Source of the DNA: Neoroseomonas alkaliterrae
GTDB taxonomy: Bacteria > Pseudomonadota > Alphaproteobacteria > Acetobacterales > Acetobacteraceae
DNA length: 64,000 bases
Direction of reading: 5' to 3'
NCBI RefSeq assembly: GCF_014199195.1
Contig: NZ_JACIJE010000001.1
Span: 62,001-126,000, forward strand
Numbering within the stretch: position 1 is the first letter of the stretch; each line of letters begins with the position of its first letter. The notes beneath the pieces are model-generated. The model was not told the DNA's origin and searched no databases. It saw only the letters and a list, made by a program, of their open reading frames with translations. This document shows, piece by piece, positions 47,831 through 56,420 of this stretch. Made by a program: the position numbers and the translations under genes.

Positions 47831-48098
47831 CTCGCCGCGGCCGCCGCGTGCCCGGTCCTGGCCGCGGCGACGCGCGGAACCGCACCTACCGCGCCGACCC
47901 CGTCCCGTGAAGTCGATCCCCTAATTTACGGTCGCGGAACCGATAATGCCAGCCCGGCCGTCAACGGGCGGGGCCTGCCCGCGCGGGGCGGGCGGCCGGG
48001 GTTCCGGCGCCGCGCCGCGCCGCATCCGGGGGCGGGCTCGCCTTGATCGGGGGCGCGCGGCATGGAACCGTCCCCGCGGGCAGCAGGAGGCTCCGTCG

Positions 48099-49010
48099 AT
48101 GCTGAAGACCCCCGGCCACTATGCCTTCATGCCCTGGCGCCGCCGGCCGCGCATCACCTGGCCCGGCGGCGCGCGCATCGCCTTCTGGGTCGTGCCGAAC
48201 ATCGAGCACTACGAATACGACCCCCCGCCCAATGCCCGCCGCATGCCCTGGCCGCGCCCGCTGCCCGACATCGCCGGCTATTCCTGGCGCGACTACGGCA
48301 ACCGCGTGGGCTTCTGGCGCATGGCGGAGGTGATGGCGCGCCACGGCGTGCGCGGCTCGGTCAGCCTCAACGTCGCGGTCTGCGACCATTATCCCGAGAT
48401 CATCGAACGCTGCTGCGAACTGGGCTGGGAGCTGTTCAGCCACGGCACCTACAACACCCGCTACTTCTACGGCATGAGCGAGGACCAGCAGCGCGCCGTG
48501 ATCCGCGAGAACCGGGAGGCCATCCTGCGCGCCTCCGGCCAGTCCATGGACGGATGGCTGACACCCGCCATCTCCAACGACGAGACGACGCAGCACATCC
48601 TGGCGGAGGAAGGCATCCTCTACACCCTCGACCTGCTGCACGACGACCAGCCGACGCCGCTCGTCACGCGCTCGGGCCAGCGCCTCGTCTCCATCCCCTA
48701 TTCGCTGGAGGTGAACGACGTCCCGCTCTTCGTCATGCGCAACACGCCGCCGGCGCGCTATGCCGCGATCTGCAAGGCGCAGTTCGACACGCTCTACGAG
48801 GAAGGGGCGGAGTCCGGCACGGTGATGTGCCTGCCCATCCATCCCTACCTCGTCGGCCAGCCGCACCGCGTCGCCGCGCTCGAGGAGGTGCTGCGCCACG
48901 TCACCGGCCACGACAAGGTCTGGCTCGCGACGGGGCGCGAGATCGCGAAGCACTACATCGCGCACCACCTTGCCGCCCACGAGGCCTGGATCGCGGAGGG
49001 CACGCCATGA
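48099..49010 (+). CDS. Polysaccharide deacetylase family protein (PuuE/NodB-like), first of pair
   Basis: A 303-aa protein of the NodB-homology superfamily, PuuE-like branch. Typical segments are ARIAFWVVPNIEHYEYDPP, SWRDYGNRVGFWRMAEVMARHGVRGSVSLN, the LFSHGTYNTRYFYGM block and a late CLPIHPYLVGQPHR. Members act as allantoinases or deacylases on small amides and not always on polysaccharide. ATG at 48099 follows CAGGAGG. It overlaps the next gene by 4 bp (ATGA), so the two probably form a heteromer or paired enzymes. The ArsR gene is divergent. Confidence 0.85.
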   Translation: MLKTPGHYAFMPWRRRPRITWPGGARIAFWVVPNIEHYEYDPPPNARRMPWPRPLPDIAGYSWRDYGNRVGFWRMAEVMARHGVRGSVSLNVAVCDHYPEIIERCCELGWELFSHGTYNTRYFYGMSEDQQRAVIRENREAILRASGQSMDGWLTPAISNDETTQHILAEEGILYTLDLLHDDQPTPLVTRSGQRLVSIPYSLEVNDVPLFVMRNTPPARYAAICKAQFDTLYEEGAESGTVMCLPIHPYLVGQPHRVAALEEVLRHVTGHDKVWLATGREIAKHYIAHHLAAHEAWIAEGTP

Positions 49011-49936
49011 GCGGGCTGCCGGACGACTATCTCGCCTATCCCCACCGCAGGCGGGGGATGGACCACGACCGCTACCCCTTCCGCATCCTGCCGCGCACCG
49101 CGCCCGTGCAGTGGCCGGGCGGGGCGCGCATCGCGCTCTGGGTGGCGGTGCATGTCGGGCATTTCCCGCTGGACATGCCGCTCAAGCCCTTCATCGCGCC
49201 GGGCGGGATGGAGCGGCCCTACCCCTCCTTCTGGGACTACACCCAGCGCGACTACGGCAACCGCATCGGCATCTACCGCCTGATGCGCGCCATGGCCGCG
49301 CGGGGCGTGCCGGGCACGGCGCTGATCAGCGCAGCGCTCGCGCGCGAATACCCGGTGCTGATGGACGACATCGCCGCCGCCGGATGGGAGCCGGCCTGCG
49401 CGGGGCTCGACATGGGCCATCTGCATCACGGCGGCGTCGCCGAGGCCGAGGAGCGGGCCTGGATCGCCGAGGCGACCGCGCTGCTGCGCGGGCGTTTCGG
49501 CGGCGCGCTGCGCGGCTGGCATTCCCCCGCCCATTCCGAATCGCACCGCACGCCGGACCTGGTGGCGGAGGCGGGCTATGCCTGGACAGCCGCCTGGGCG
49601 AATGACGACATGCCCTATGCCTTCGCCACCCGCGCCGGCACGCTCGCCGCCATGCCGCTTTCCCAGGACCTCGCGGACCAGCGCATGCTGTTCCAGCAGA
49701 CCATGGCGACGGAGGACTTCACCGACGCGATCCTCGCCGCCCATGCCGTGCTGGACGCCGAGGCACGGGCCACGGGCGGCGGCCGCATCCTCACCCTCTC
49801 GGTCACGCCCTGGCTGATGGGCCAGCCGCACCGCATCCGCGCCTTCGAGAGGCTGCTCGACGCCATCCTGGCGCGCGGCGGGGTCTGGCCGGCCACCGCC
49901 TCGGGCATCATGGAGGCCTGGCAGGCCCAGAGGTGA
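49007..49936 (+). CDS. Polysaccharide deacetylase family protein, second of pair
   Basis: A 309-aa paralogue of the preceding protein, sharing VQWPGGARIALWV, YTQRDYGNRIGIYRLMRAMAARG and SVTPWLMGQPHR. It differs where the first copy has SHGTYN: here CAGLDMGHLHHGG. The middle segment RGWHSPAHSESHRTPDLVAEAGYAWTAAWANDDMPYA is a conserved PuuE-like block. The divergence of metal-site motifs suggests the two have separate roles, perhaps catalytic and structural. It ends 129 bp before pgaA; it may or may not be cotranscribed with the pga operon. Confidence 0.85.
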   Translation: MSGLPDDYLAYPHRRRGMDHDRYPFRILPRTAPVQWPGGARIALWVAVHVGHFPLDMPLKPFIAPGGMERPYPSFWDYTQRDYGNRIGIYRLMRAMAARGVPGTALISAALAREYPVLMDDIAAAGWEPACAGLDMGHLHHGGVAEAEERAWIAEATALLRGRFGGALRGWHSPAHSESHRTPDLVAEAGYAWTAAWANDDMPYAFATRAGTLAAMPLSQDLADQRMLFQQTMATEDFTDAILAAHAVLDAEARATGGGRILTLSVTPWLMGQPHRIRAFERLLDAILARGGVWPATASGIMEAWQAQR

Positions 49937-50065
49937 CCTCACGCGATCTTGCGGCAACAGGTCGGGGCTTCTCGCGCGCGACGCTAAGATCGCGGTGAGA
50001 ATCGCGCGCTAACATGCGGTAGAAGAAGCCCGAATCGGGAACAGACAAATCCTGGGACTCGCGCC
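49937..50065 (+). promoter_or_regulatory. pgaA leader region with long-range stem and repeated words
   Basis: This 129-bp gap is AT-richer than the flanks. GGGCTTCT at 49965-49972 can pair with AGAAGCCC at 50024-50031, enclosing two CGCTAA words (at 49982 and 50007). No normal start codon for pgaA lies in frame between the stop at 49985 and 50066. The region probably holds the pga promoter and perhaps a post-transcriptional control site, as pga mRNA leaders do in E. coli. Confidence 0.4.
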
Positions 50066-52552
50066 CTGCCGCCCGCCGACCGCCGCCCCCGCCGCAGCAA
50101 GCGGCTCCTGCCGGCCCTCCTGGCCGCCCTCGCGCTTGCGGGCGCAGAACCCGCCCTGGCGAATGATCCGGCTGCGCTGCGGGCGAGCGGCGTCGCCGCG
50201 GCGCGGGCCGGCAACCTCGCGGAGGGACGGCGCCTGCTGGAAGCCGCCCTCGCCGCCACGCCGGGGGATGCCGGCACGCTCGCCGACCTCGTCGTCGTGC
50301 TCTCCTGGGCCGGGCGGGACCGCGAGGCGCTGCGCCGCTTCGCCGCGCTCGGGGTGAACCGCGCGCCGGCCTATGCGCTGGCCGCGGCGGCGGTCTCGGC
50401 GCGCCGCACCGGGCAGGCGGCACGCGCCATCGCCCTCTATCGCCGCGCCATCGCCGGCGGCGAGGCCGGCACCGAGACCCGGCTCGGCCTCGCCCTCTCG
50501 CTCGCCGCCACCGGCAATGCCGCCGCCGCGCGCGCCACGCTCGCCCAGTCCTCGGCGAGCGACCCCGGCAACCCGCGCATCGCGCAGGTTTCCGCCGACA
50601 TCGCCCGGCCGGCGCCGCCGCCTGCCATCCTGCCGCAGGTGGACGCGGCGCTCGCCGCGCGGCGGCCCTTCGACGCGCTGCTGCTGCTCGAACCCGCGCT
50701 GCGCGCCGCCCCGCGCGACGCCGCGCTGCGCCGCCGCCAGGCGCTGGCGCTGGCCGCGGCCGGCGCGCCGGAACTGGCGCTGGCCCGCGGCGGCGACACG
50801 CTGAACGCCGAGGAACGCCGCCGCATCGAGGGCGCGGCGCACGCCTTCCTGGTGCGCTGGGGCGCGCAGGTGGCGAGCCCGACGCCGCGCAACCGCGCCG
50901 CGCGCCACGCCCGCACCGATGCCGCCATCGCCGCGCTGGAGGCCGCCATCGCCGCCTGGGCCCCGCTGCCCGAAGCGGCCGCCGCCGTGCGGAATGCGCG
51001 GCTCGACCGGCTGGTGGCGCTGCGCGACCGCGGCCGCATGGCCGATGTGCTGGCCGAGGCCGCCGCCCTGCGCGAACAGGGCGAACTGCCCGGCTATGCG
51101 CGCGAGGCGGTCGGCGATGCGCTGATGGACGCCCGCCGCCCCGCGGAGGCCGAGGCCGAGTACCGCGCCGCGCTCGAGGCCGATCCCGGCTCGCTCACCG
51201 CCACGCTCGGCCTGTTCTACGCCCTGTCGGAACAGCGCCGCTGGGCCGAGGCGCGCGCCATCACCGACCGCCTGGAGCGCGACATCCCGGCCTTCCTGCC
51301 CCTGCGTGGCCCCGAGCCGCCGGCCGAGAACTGGGAACGCATCGACGCGGTGACCGCCGCCGCGCTGCGGCGGATCTGGGGGGACGACCTCGCAGGGGCG
51401 GAGGCGATCGTCGGCCCGCTCGCCGCCGCGGCGCCGATGAACTCCTCCCTGCGCGCGATGCGCGGAGACATCTGGCGCCTGCGCGGCTGGACCGACAGGG
51501 CGCTCGAGGAATACGAGACGGCGCTGACCAACGGGCCGGATGCGCTCGACCTCCGCCTCGGCCATGCCGAGGCGCTGCTCGATGCCCGCCGCTGGCGCGA
51601 GGCGCGGGCCGCGATCGCGGCGCTCTCCGCCGAATTCCCGGAGAATGCGGCGGTGCGGCGCCTGGCGCGGCGGCTCGCGCGGCACGACATGCGCGAGCTC
51701 GAATTCGCCGCGCGCGGCGGCCTCGAACGCGGCGCGCGCGACCCGGAGTTCGACCTCTCGCTGCGCCTCTATTCCGCGCCGATCGCGGAGGATTGGCGCC
51801 TCTTCGCCGGCACCGGGCTGCGCACCGGCGACACGCCCTCGGGGCGGCTGACCACCTGGCGGGCGCTGGCGGGCCTCGAATGGCGCGGGCCGCGCGCCGT
51901 CGTCACCGCCGGCGCCACGCTCGACCGCGAGGGCGTGGACCGCGGCGGCGCCTTCCTCACCCTCGCGCTGCGCCTGTCCGACCAGTGGCGGATCGAGGGG
52001 GCGGCGGAGGCGAGCGCGGCCGACACGCCGCTCGCCGCGCTCGCCGCCGGCATCCATGCCGATGCCGCCTCCCTCGGCCTGACATGGCGGCATTCCGACC
52101 TGCGCGAGGCCGCGGCCTCGGTGCGCGTCATGCGCTTCTCTGACGACAACACGCGGCTGATCGGCTTCGCGCGCTTCCAGGAGCGCGTGCTCAACGAGCC
52201 GGACTGGAAACTCGACCTGCAGCCCTATGCCTATGCCACGCGCAACAGCCGCGAGGGCGCGCCCTATTTCAACCCGGACAGCGACCTCGAACTCGGCCTG
52301 ACCGCCGCGCTCACCTGGATCGCCTGGAAGCGCTACGATCCCGAGCTCCGCATCCGCCTCGCCGCCACCGGCGGCAGCTACTGGCAGGAAGGCTTCGGCT
52401 GGTCGCCGGTGATCGCGCTGCGGTGGGAGAACCAGCACGCGCTGTCGGACACGCTTTCCTTCTCCTACGGCGCGGGCTGGGTGCGGCGCGACTACGACGG
52501 GCGGGCGGAGGAGAGCGCCTCCATGCTCGGCGCCCTGCGCTGGAGGTTCTGA
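50066..52552 (+). CDS. pgaA: Poly-beta-1,6-GlcNAc export porin PgaA (apparent CTG start)
   Basis: An 828-aa outer-membrane protein if counted from CTG 50066. A clear signal peptide ([24 protein letters not shown]) is followed by TPR-like Ala-rich repeats to about residue 560, then a 16-strand-type beta-barrel ending in ...GALRWRF with a terminal Phe. E. coli PgaA is 807 aa. The signal peptide frame has no ATG, GTG or TTG after the in-frame stop at 49985; the first standard codon is GTG at 50297, which would drop the signal. CTG at 50066 with GGGA 8 nt upstream is the best candidate. PgaA exports PNAG across the outer membrane. The stop overlaps the pgaB start. Confidence 0.85.
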   Translation: MPPADRRPRRSKRLLPALLAALALAGAEPALANDPAALRASGVAAARAGNLAEGRRLLEAALAATPGDAGTLADLVVVLSWAGRDREALRRFAALGVNRAPAYALAAAAVSARRTGQAARAIALYRRAIAGGEAGTETRLGLALSLAATGNAAAARATLAQSSASDPGNPRIAQVSADIARPAPPPAILPQVDAALAARRPFDALLLLEPALRAAPRDAALRRRQALALAAAGAPELALARGGDTLNAEERRRIEGAAHAFLVRWGAQVASPTPRNRAARHARTDAAIAALEAAIAAWAPLPEAAAAVRNARLDRLVALRDRGRMADVLAEAAALREQGELPGYAREAVGDALMDARRPAEAEAEYRAALEADPGSLTATLGLFYALSEQRRWAEARAITDRLERDIPAFLPLRGPEPPAENWERIDAVTAAALRRIWGDDLAGAEAIVGPLAAAAPMNSSLRAMRGDIWRLRGWTDRALEEYETALTNGPDALDLRLGHAEALLDARRWREARAAIAALSAEFPENAAVRRLARRLARHDMRELEFAARGGLERGARDPEFDLSLRLYSAPIAEDWRLFAGTGLRTGDTPSGRLTTWRALAGLEWRGPRAVVTAGATLDREGVDRGGAFLTLALRLSDQWRIEGAAEASAADTPLAALAAGIHADAASLGLTWRHSDLREAAASVRVMRFSDDNTRLIGFARFQERVLNEPDWKLDLQPYAYATRNSREGAPYFNPDSDLELGLTAALTWIAWKRYDPELRIRLAATGGSYWQEGFGWSPVIALRWENQHALSDTLSFSYGAGWVRRDYDGRAEESASMLGALRWRF

Positions 52553-54492
52553 TGCGGCTCCTGCCCCTGACGCGCCGCGGCGCCTTCTGCCTCGCCGGCG
52601 CCCTCGCGCTGCCGCGCGGCAGCGCCGCCGAGCCCGGGCCGGGCCGCTTCGCCTCCCTCGCCTATCACGAGGTCGGCGAGGACGGGCGGGAGCGGCACTA
52701 CTCGATCTCCGAGAGCATGCTCGTCCAGCACCTCTCCTTCCTTCGGCAGGACGGCTGGCGCTTCGTCGGGCTGGACGAGATCCTCGCCGCGCGCGACGGG
52801 CGCCGCCCGCTGCCGGGCAAAGCGGTGCTGCTCTCCTTCGACGACGGCTACGACGACTACTACACGCGCGTCATGCCGCTGCTCTCGGCCTTCCGCGCGC
52901 CGGCAGTGTTCGCGCTCGTCACCTCCTGGATGGAGACGCCACCGGGCGGCAGTTTCGACTATGGCGGGCAGCCCATGCCGCGCGGCGCGCTGATGAGCTG
53001 GGCGCAGGCGCGGGCGATGCAGTCAGGCGGCTTCTGCGAGTTCGCCTCGCACAGCCACGACCTCCATCGCGGCGTGCCGGCGAACCCGCAGGGCAATGTC
53101 CAGCCCGCGGCGGTGACGCGCATCTGGGACGGCGCGCGCTACGAGACCGACGCGGAATGGACGCGGCGCATCGAATCCGACCTCGCCCGCGCCTCCGCCA
53201 TCCTGGCGCGCGAGCTCGGCCGCCGGCCGCGCAGCCTCGTCTGGCCCTATGGCCGCTACAACATGGAGGCGGTCGGCATCGCGCGCCGCCTCGGCATGCC
53301 GGTGACGCTGACGCTCGACCCCGGCCCGGCGCGGGTGGACCGGCCGGACCGCATCAACCGGCTGCTGACCATGGCCGACCCGCGCGCGGCCGACATCGCG
53401 CGGATGATGCGTTTCGACGCGCCGGTGCGCGAGCGCGTGCTGCATGTGGACCTCGACCACGTGCATGACGACGACCCCGCCCAGGCGGCGCGCAACCTCG
53501 ATGCGCTGATCGAGCGCGTCGCGCGGCTCGGCCCGAGCCACGTCTATCTGCAGGCCTTCGCGGACCCGGACGGCGACGGCGTGGCCGAGGCGCTCTATTT
53601 CCCGAACCGCCACCTGCCGATGCGCGCGGACCTGTTCAACCGCGTCGCCTGGCAGATCGCCTCCCGCGCCGGGGCGCAGGTCTTCGCCTGGATGCCGGTG
53701 CTCGCCTTCCGCATCCCCGCGGTGGCGGATCGGGTGCTGTCCGTCCGCGGCGGGGCGCCCGCGCCGGATCCTGACCAGTATCACCGCCTCTCGCCCTTCT
53801 CGCCGCGCGCCCGCGCCGTGATCGGGGAGATCTACGAGGACCTCGCCAAGCACGCCGCCTTCGCCGGCCTGCTGTTCCACGACGACGCGGTGCTGACCGA
53901 TTTCGAGGACGCCTCCGCCCCCGCGCTCGCGGCCTATCGCGCCGCGGGCCTGCCGGGCGATGTCGCCGCCATCCGCGCCGATCCCGCGCTGATGGCGCGC
54001 TGGACCGCCTTCAAGACGCAGGCGCTGATCGGCTTCACCCAGGAACTCGCCGAACGCGCGCGGCGCTGGCGGGCGCCGCTCGCGACCGCGCGCAACCTGT
54101 TCGCGCGCCCCGTCCTCGAACCGGCGGCCGAGGCATGGTTCGCGCAGTCCCTGCCGGCCTTCCTCGCCGCCTATGACCGCACCGCGATCATGGCCATGCC
54201 CTACATGGAGCAGGCGCGCGACCCGGACGCCTTCCTGCGCGACCTCTTCGCCCGCGTCGCCGCGACGCCGGGCGGCGTCGAGGGCACGGTGTTCGAACTG
54301 CAGGCGGTGGACTGGCGGCACCGCCCCGCCCGGCCCGTCCCGGCCGCGCGGCTGCGGGCGCAGATGCGCCTGCTCCAGCGGCTCGGCGCCCACCACATGG
54401 GCTGGTACCCGGACGACTTCGTCGCCGGCGCGCCGGATGCGGCAACCATGCTCGACGTGATCTCGGCCCGCTCCTTCCCCTTCCGGCGCTGA
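52552..54492 (+). CDS. pgaB: Poly-beta-1,6-GlcNAc N-deacetylase PgaB
   Basis: A 646-aa two-domain periplasmic enzyme. The NodB-like deacetylase has metal and catalytic residues in LSFDDGYDD (Asp97, Asp98) and H167-x4-H172 in ASHSHDLH. The C-terminal domain (about residues 300-640) is the glycoside-hydrolase-like PNAG-binding part of PgaB. Partial deacetylation is needed for export of the polymer. Unlike E. coli PgaB there is no lipobox; the N-terminus LTRRGAFCLAGALALPRGSAA resembles a twin-arginine or plain Sec signal, so the enzyme is probably soluble in the periplasm. ATG at 52552 overlaps the pgaA stop. Confidence 0.95.
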   Translation: MRLLPLTRRGAFCLAGALALPRGSAAEPGPGRFASLAYHEVGEDGRERHYSISESMLVQHLSFLRQDGWRFVGLDEILAARDGRRPLPGKAVLLSFDDGYDDYYTRVMPLLSAFRAPAVFALVTSWMETPPGGSFDYGGQPMPRGALMSWAQARAMQSGGFCEFASHSHDLHRGVPANPQGNVQPAAVTRIWDGARYETDAEWTRRIESDLARASAILARELGRRPRSLVWPYGRYNMEAVGIARRLGMPVTLTLDPGPARVDRPDRINRLLTMADPRAADIARMMRFDAPVRERVLHVDLDHVHDDDPAQAARNLDALIERVARLGPSHVYLQAFADPDGDGVAEALYFPNRHLPMRADLFNRVAWQIASRAGAQVFAWMPVLAFRIPAVADRVLSVRGGAPAPDPDQYHRLSPFSPRARAVIGEIYEDLAKHAAFAGLLFHDDAVLTDFEDASAPALAAYRAAGLPGDVAAIRADPALMARWTAFKTQALIGFTQELAERARRWRAPLATARNLFARPVLEPAAEAWFAQSLPAFLAAYDRTAIMAMPYMEQARDPDAFLRDLFARVAATPGGVEGTVFELQAVDWRHRPARPVPAARLRAQMRLLQRLGAHHMGWYPDDFVAGAPDAATMLDVISARSFPFRR

Positions 54493-54495
54493 GTC

Positions 54496-55764
54496 ATGAC
54501 CGAGGCGCTGGCCCTGGCGCTGCCCGCGCTCTACGCCTTCGTCGGCTATTGGCCGCTGCTGATGATGCTGGTCTGGACCATCGGCGGCCTCGTCTTCTAC
54601 CGCCTGCACGAGGCCGGCGCGCGGCAGTCCGGCGCGCCGCCCGACATGCCCGCCGGGCTGCGCGTCAGCATCCTCATCCCCTGCTACAACGAGGAGGACA
54701 ACGCCGCCGAGACGATCCGCGCCTGCGCCGCCCAGTCCTGGCCGGATTTCGAGATCATCGCGGTGAATGACGGCTCGCGCGACCGCACGGCGGAGGTGCT
54801 GGACAATCTGCTCGCCGAGATCCCGCGCCTGCGCGTGGTGCAGCTCGCGCAGAACCAGGGCAAGGCGATGGCGCTGCGGGCCGGCGCGATGGTCGCCTCG
54901 GGCGAGATCCTGGTCTGCATAGACGGCGACGCCATCCTGCACCCGGATTGCGTGGCCTGGCTGGTCCGGCGCTTCGCCAACCGCCCGCGGCTCGGCGCCG
55001 TCACCGGCAATCCGCGCATCCGCAACCGCTCCTCGCTGCTCGGGCTGCTGCAGGTGGGGGAGTTCTCGGCCACCATCGGGCTGATCAAGCGCACGCAGCG
55101 GCTGACGGGCCGCGTCTTCACCGTCTCGGGCGTGGTGGTCGCCTTCCGCCTCGCGGCGCTGCGCGACGTGGGCTGGTGGACGGACGACAACCTGACCGAG
55201 GATGTGGACGTCACCTGGAAGCTGCAGCGCCGCCGCTGGGTGGTGCATTTCGAGCCCAACGCGCTCTCCTACATCCTGATGCCCGAGACGCTGCGCGGGC
55301 TGTGGAAGCAGCGGCTGCGCTGGTCCGAGGGCGGGGCGCAGACCTTCCTGCGCTATGCGCCCGACTTCCTGAACTGGCATGCGCGGCGGATGTGGGGGGT
55401 GATGGCGGAGTATGCGCTGTCCACCCTGTGGTGCTACGCGCTGGTGCTGACGCTGGCGCTGACCGCACTCGGCGCGTTCGGGCTGCTGGCACCGGGGCTC
55501 GCGCCGAGCGCCTCGCTGCTCTCGGGCTGGGGGATGGTGCTTTCGGTCGCCTGCCTCGTGCAGTTCTGCGTCGCGCTGTGGATCGACCGCCGGCACGAGG
55601 TCTCGAACGCGCAGGCCTTCCGTCCGCTGCTGTGGGTGATCTGGTATCCGGTGGCGTTCTGGATGCTGACGGCGGCCTCGGCCGCGGTGGGCTTCCCGCG
55701 CGCGGTCTTCCGCCGCAGCGGGCGGCGGGCGCGCTGGACCAGCCCCGACCGGGGGTTCCGCTGA
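54496..55764 (+). CDS. pgaC: Poly-beta-1,6-GlcNAc synthase PgaC
   Basis: A 422-aa processive family 2 glycosyltransferase in the inner membrane. The catalytic set is present: NDGS, IDGDA (DxD-like), TEDVDVTW and the QxxRW motif QRLRW. One or two N-terminal helices and three C-terminal helices flank the cytoplasmic domain. It polymerises UDP-GlcNAc into PNAG and needs PgaD; both respond to cyclic di-GMP in E. coli. It starts 3 bp after pgaB and its stop overlaps pgaD. Confidence 0.96.
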   Translation: MTEALALALPALYAFVGYWPLLMMLVWTIGGLVFYRLHEAGARQSGAPPDMPAGLRVSILIPCYNEEDNAAETIRACAAQSWPDFEIIAVNDGSRDRTAEVLDNLLAEIPRLRVVQLAQNQGKAMALRAGAMVASGEILVCIDGDAILHPDCVAWLVRRFANRPRLGAVTGNPRIRNRSSLLGLLQVGEFSATIGLIKRTQRLTGRVFTVSGVVVAFRLAALRDVGWWTDDNLTEDVDVTWKLQRRRWVVHFEPNALSYILMPETLRGLWKQRLRWSEGGAQTFLRYAPDFLNWHARRMWGVMAEYALSTLWCYALVLTLALTALGAFGLLAPGLAPSASLLSGWGMVLSVACLVQFCVALWIDRRHEVSNAQAFRPLLWVIWYPVAFWMLTAASAAVGFPRAVFRRSGRRARWTSPDRGFR

Positions 55765-56228
55765 TGGAGCCGCAGCCCTTCGTCCCGCCGTTGATCCTCG
55801 ACGCCGCCTCGCGCCCGGTCGCGGCGCGGCGGCGGGATGCGCTGGTCACGACGGTGCTGTGGTGCTGCTGGCTCTACCTCCTCGTCGCCGCGATCGGCGC
55901 GGTGTGGGTGCCGCCCTTCGTGCATCACATGCTGCCGGTGGAGCCGCCCGAAAGCCCATGGAGCGTGCTGCGGATCGCCCTGGGCTGCGCGCTGTTCGCC
56001 GCGGCGCTTGTGGCCTATTTCCTCGTGCGCGTGATCGTCGAGCGCCGCCGCTTCCGCGGCGAGGACCGCCGCCGCGCCTTCCCGCGGCCGGCCGATGAGG
56101 AGATCGCCGCCGATTTCGGCGTCGCGGCGCACGACCTTCCGCTCTGGCGCGCCGCCCGGCGCATGGTGGTCCATCATGACGAGGCGGGGCGCATCCTGCG
56201 CGTCGAGACCGGCGGGCCACCCGGCTGA
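55764..56228 (+). CDS. pgaD: PgaD, accessory subunit of the PNAG synthase
   Basis: A 154-aa protein with two membrane helices (about residues 28-50 and 70-92) and a charged cytoplasmic C-terminus, the layout of PgaD. It starts with EPQPFVPPLILDA, comparable to PPLI-like PgaD N-termini. The start ATG overlaps the pgaC stop (TGATG), so production is coupled. PgaD stabilises PgaC and helps form the cyclic-di-GMP-responsive interface. The family is weakly conserved, so position carries much of the weight. Confidence 0.9.
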   Translation: MEPQPFVPPLILDAASRPVAARRRDALVTTVLWCCWLYLLVAAIGAVWVPPFVHHMLPVEPPESPWSVLRIALGCALFAAALVAYFLVRVIVERRRFRGEDRRRAFPRPADEEIAADFGVAAHDLPLWRAARRMVVHHDEAGRILRVETGGPPG

Positions 56229-56274
56229 GTCCCGGGCTTCGGCGCCGATCCTGCCCTCCGGCGGGAGTCCGCCA

Positions 56275-56292
56275 CAGGCGCGATCGCGCCTG
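56275..56292. repeat. Perfect 18-bp palindrome downstream of pgaD
   Basis: CAGGCGCGATCGCGCCTG is self-complementary over its full length and lies 46 bp past the pgaD stop. It may be part of the operon terminator or a protein-binding site. No T-run follows. Confidence 0.4.
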
Positions 56293-56420
56293 CGTCCCCG
56301 TGCCGAGAACGCGAGCCGGCCTCTTCATCATCGTCCGCGCCATGCCGGGGCGAGACTCCCGCCCTCTATCCTCGGCAGCGGACGACCTGTAAGCGCGCCC
56401 CAGCAAAGGGGGTTCGTCGC

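Noticed and set aside
47819-48046. Short 75-codon open frame between arsR and the first deacetylase gene
   Set aside because: Ala/Pro/Arg-rich product with no motif, covering the likely operator; it looks like non-coding DNA.
50014-50022. ATG at 50014 as the start of pgaA
   Set aside because: It is followed by CGG TAG and is not in the pgaA frame.
53023-55596. An 857-codon open frame antisense to pgaB and pgaC
   Set aside because: It lies opposite two well-supported genes, spans their boundary and has shadow-type composition (Arg, Gly, His, Asp rich).
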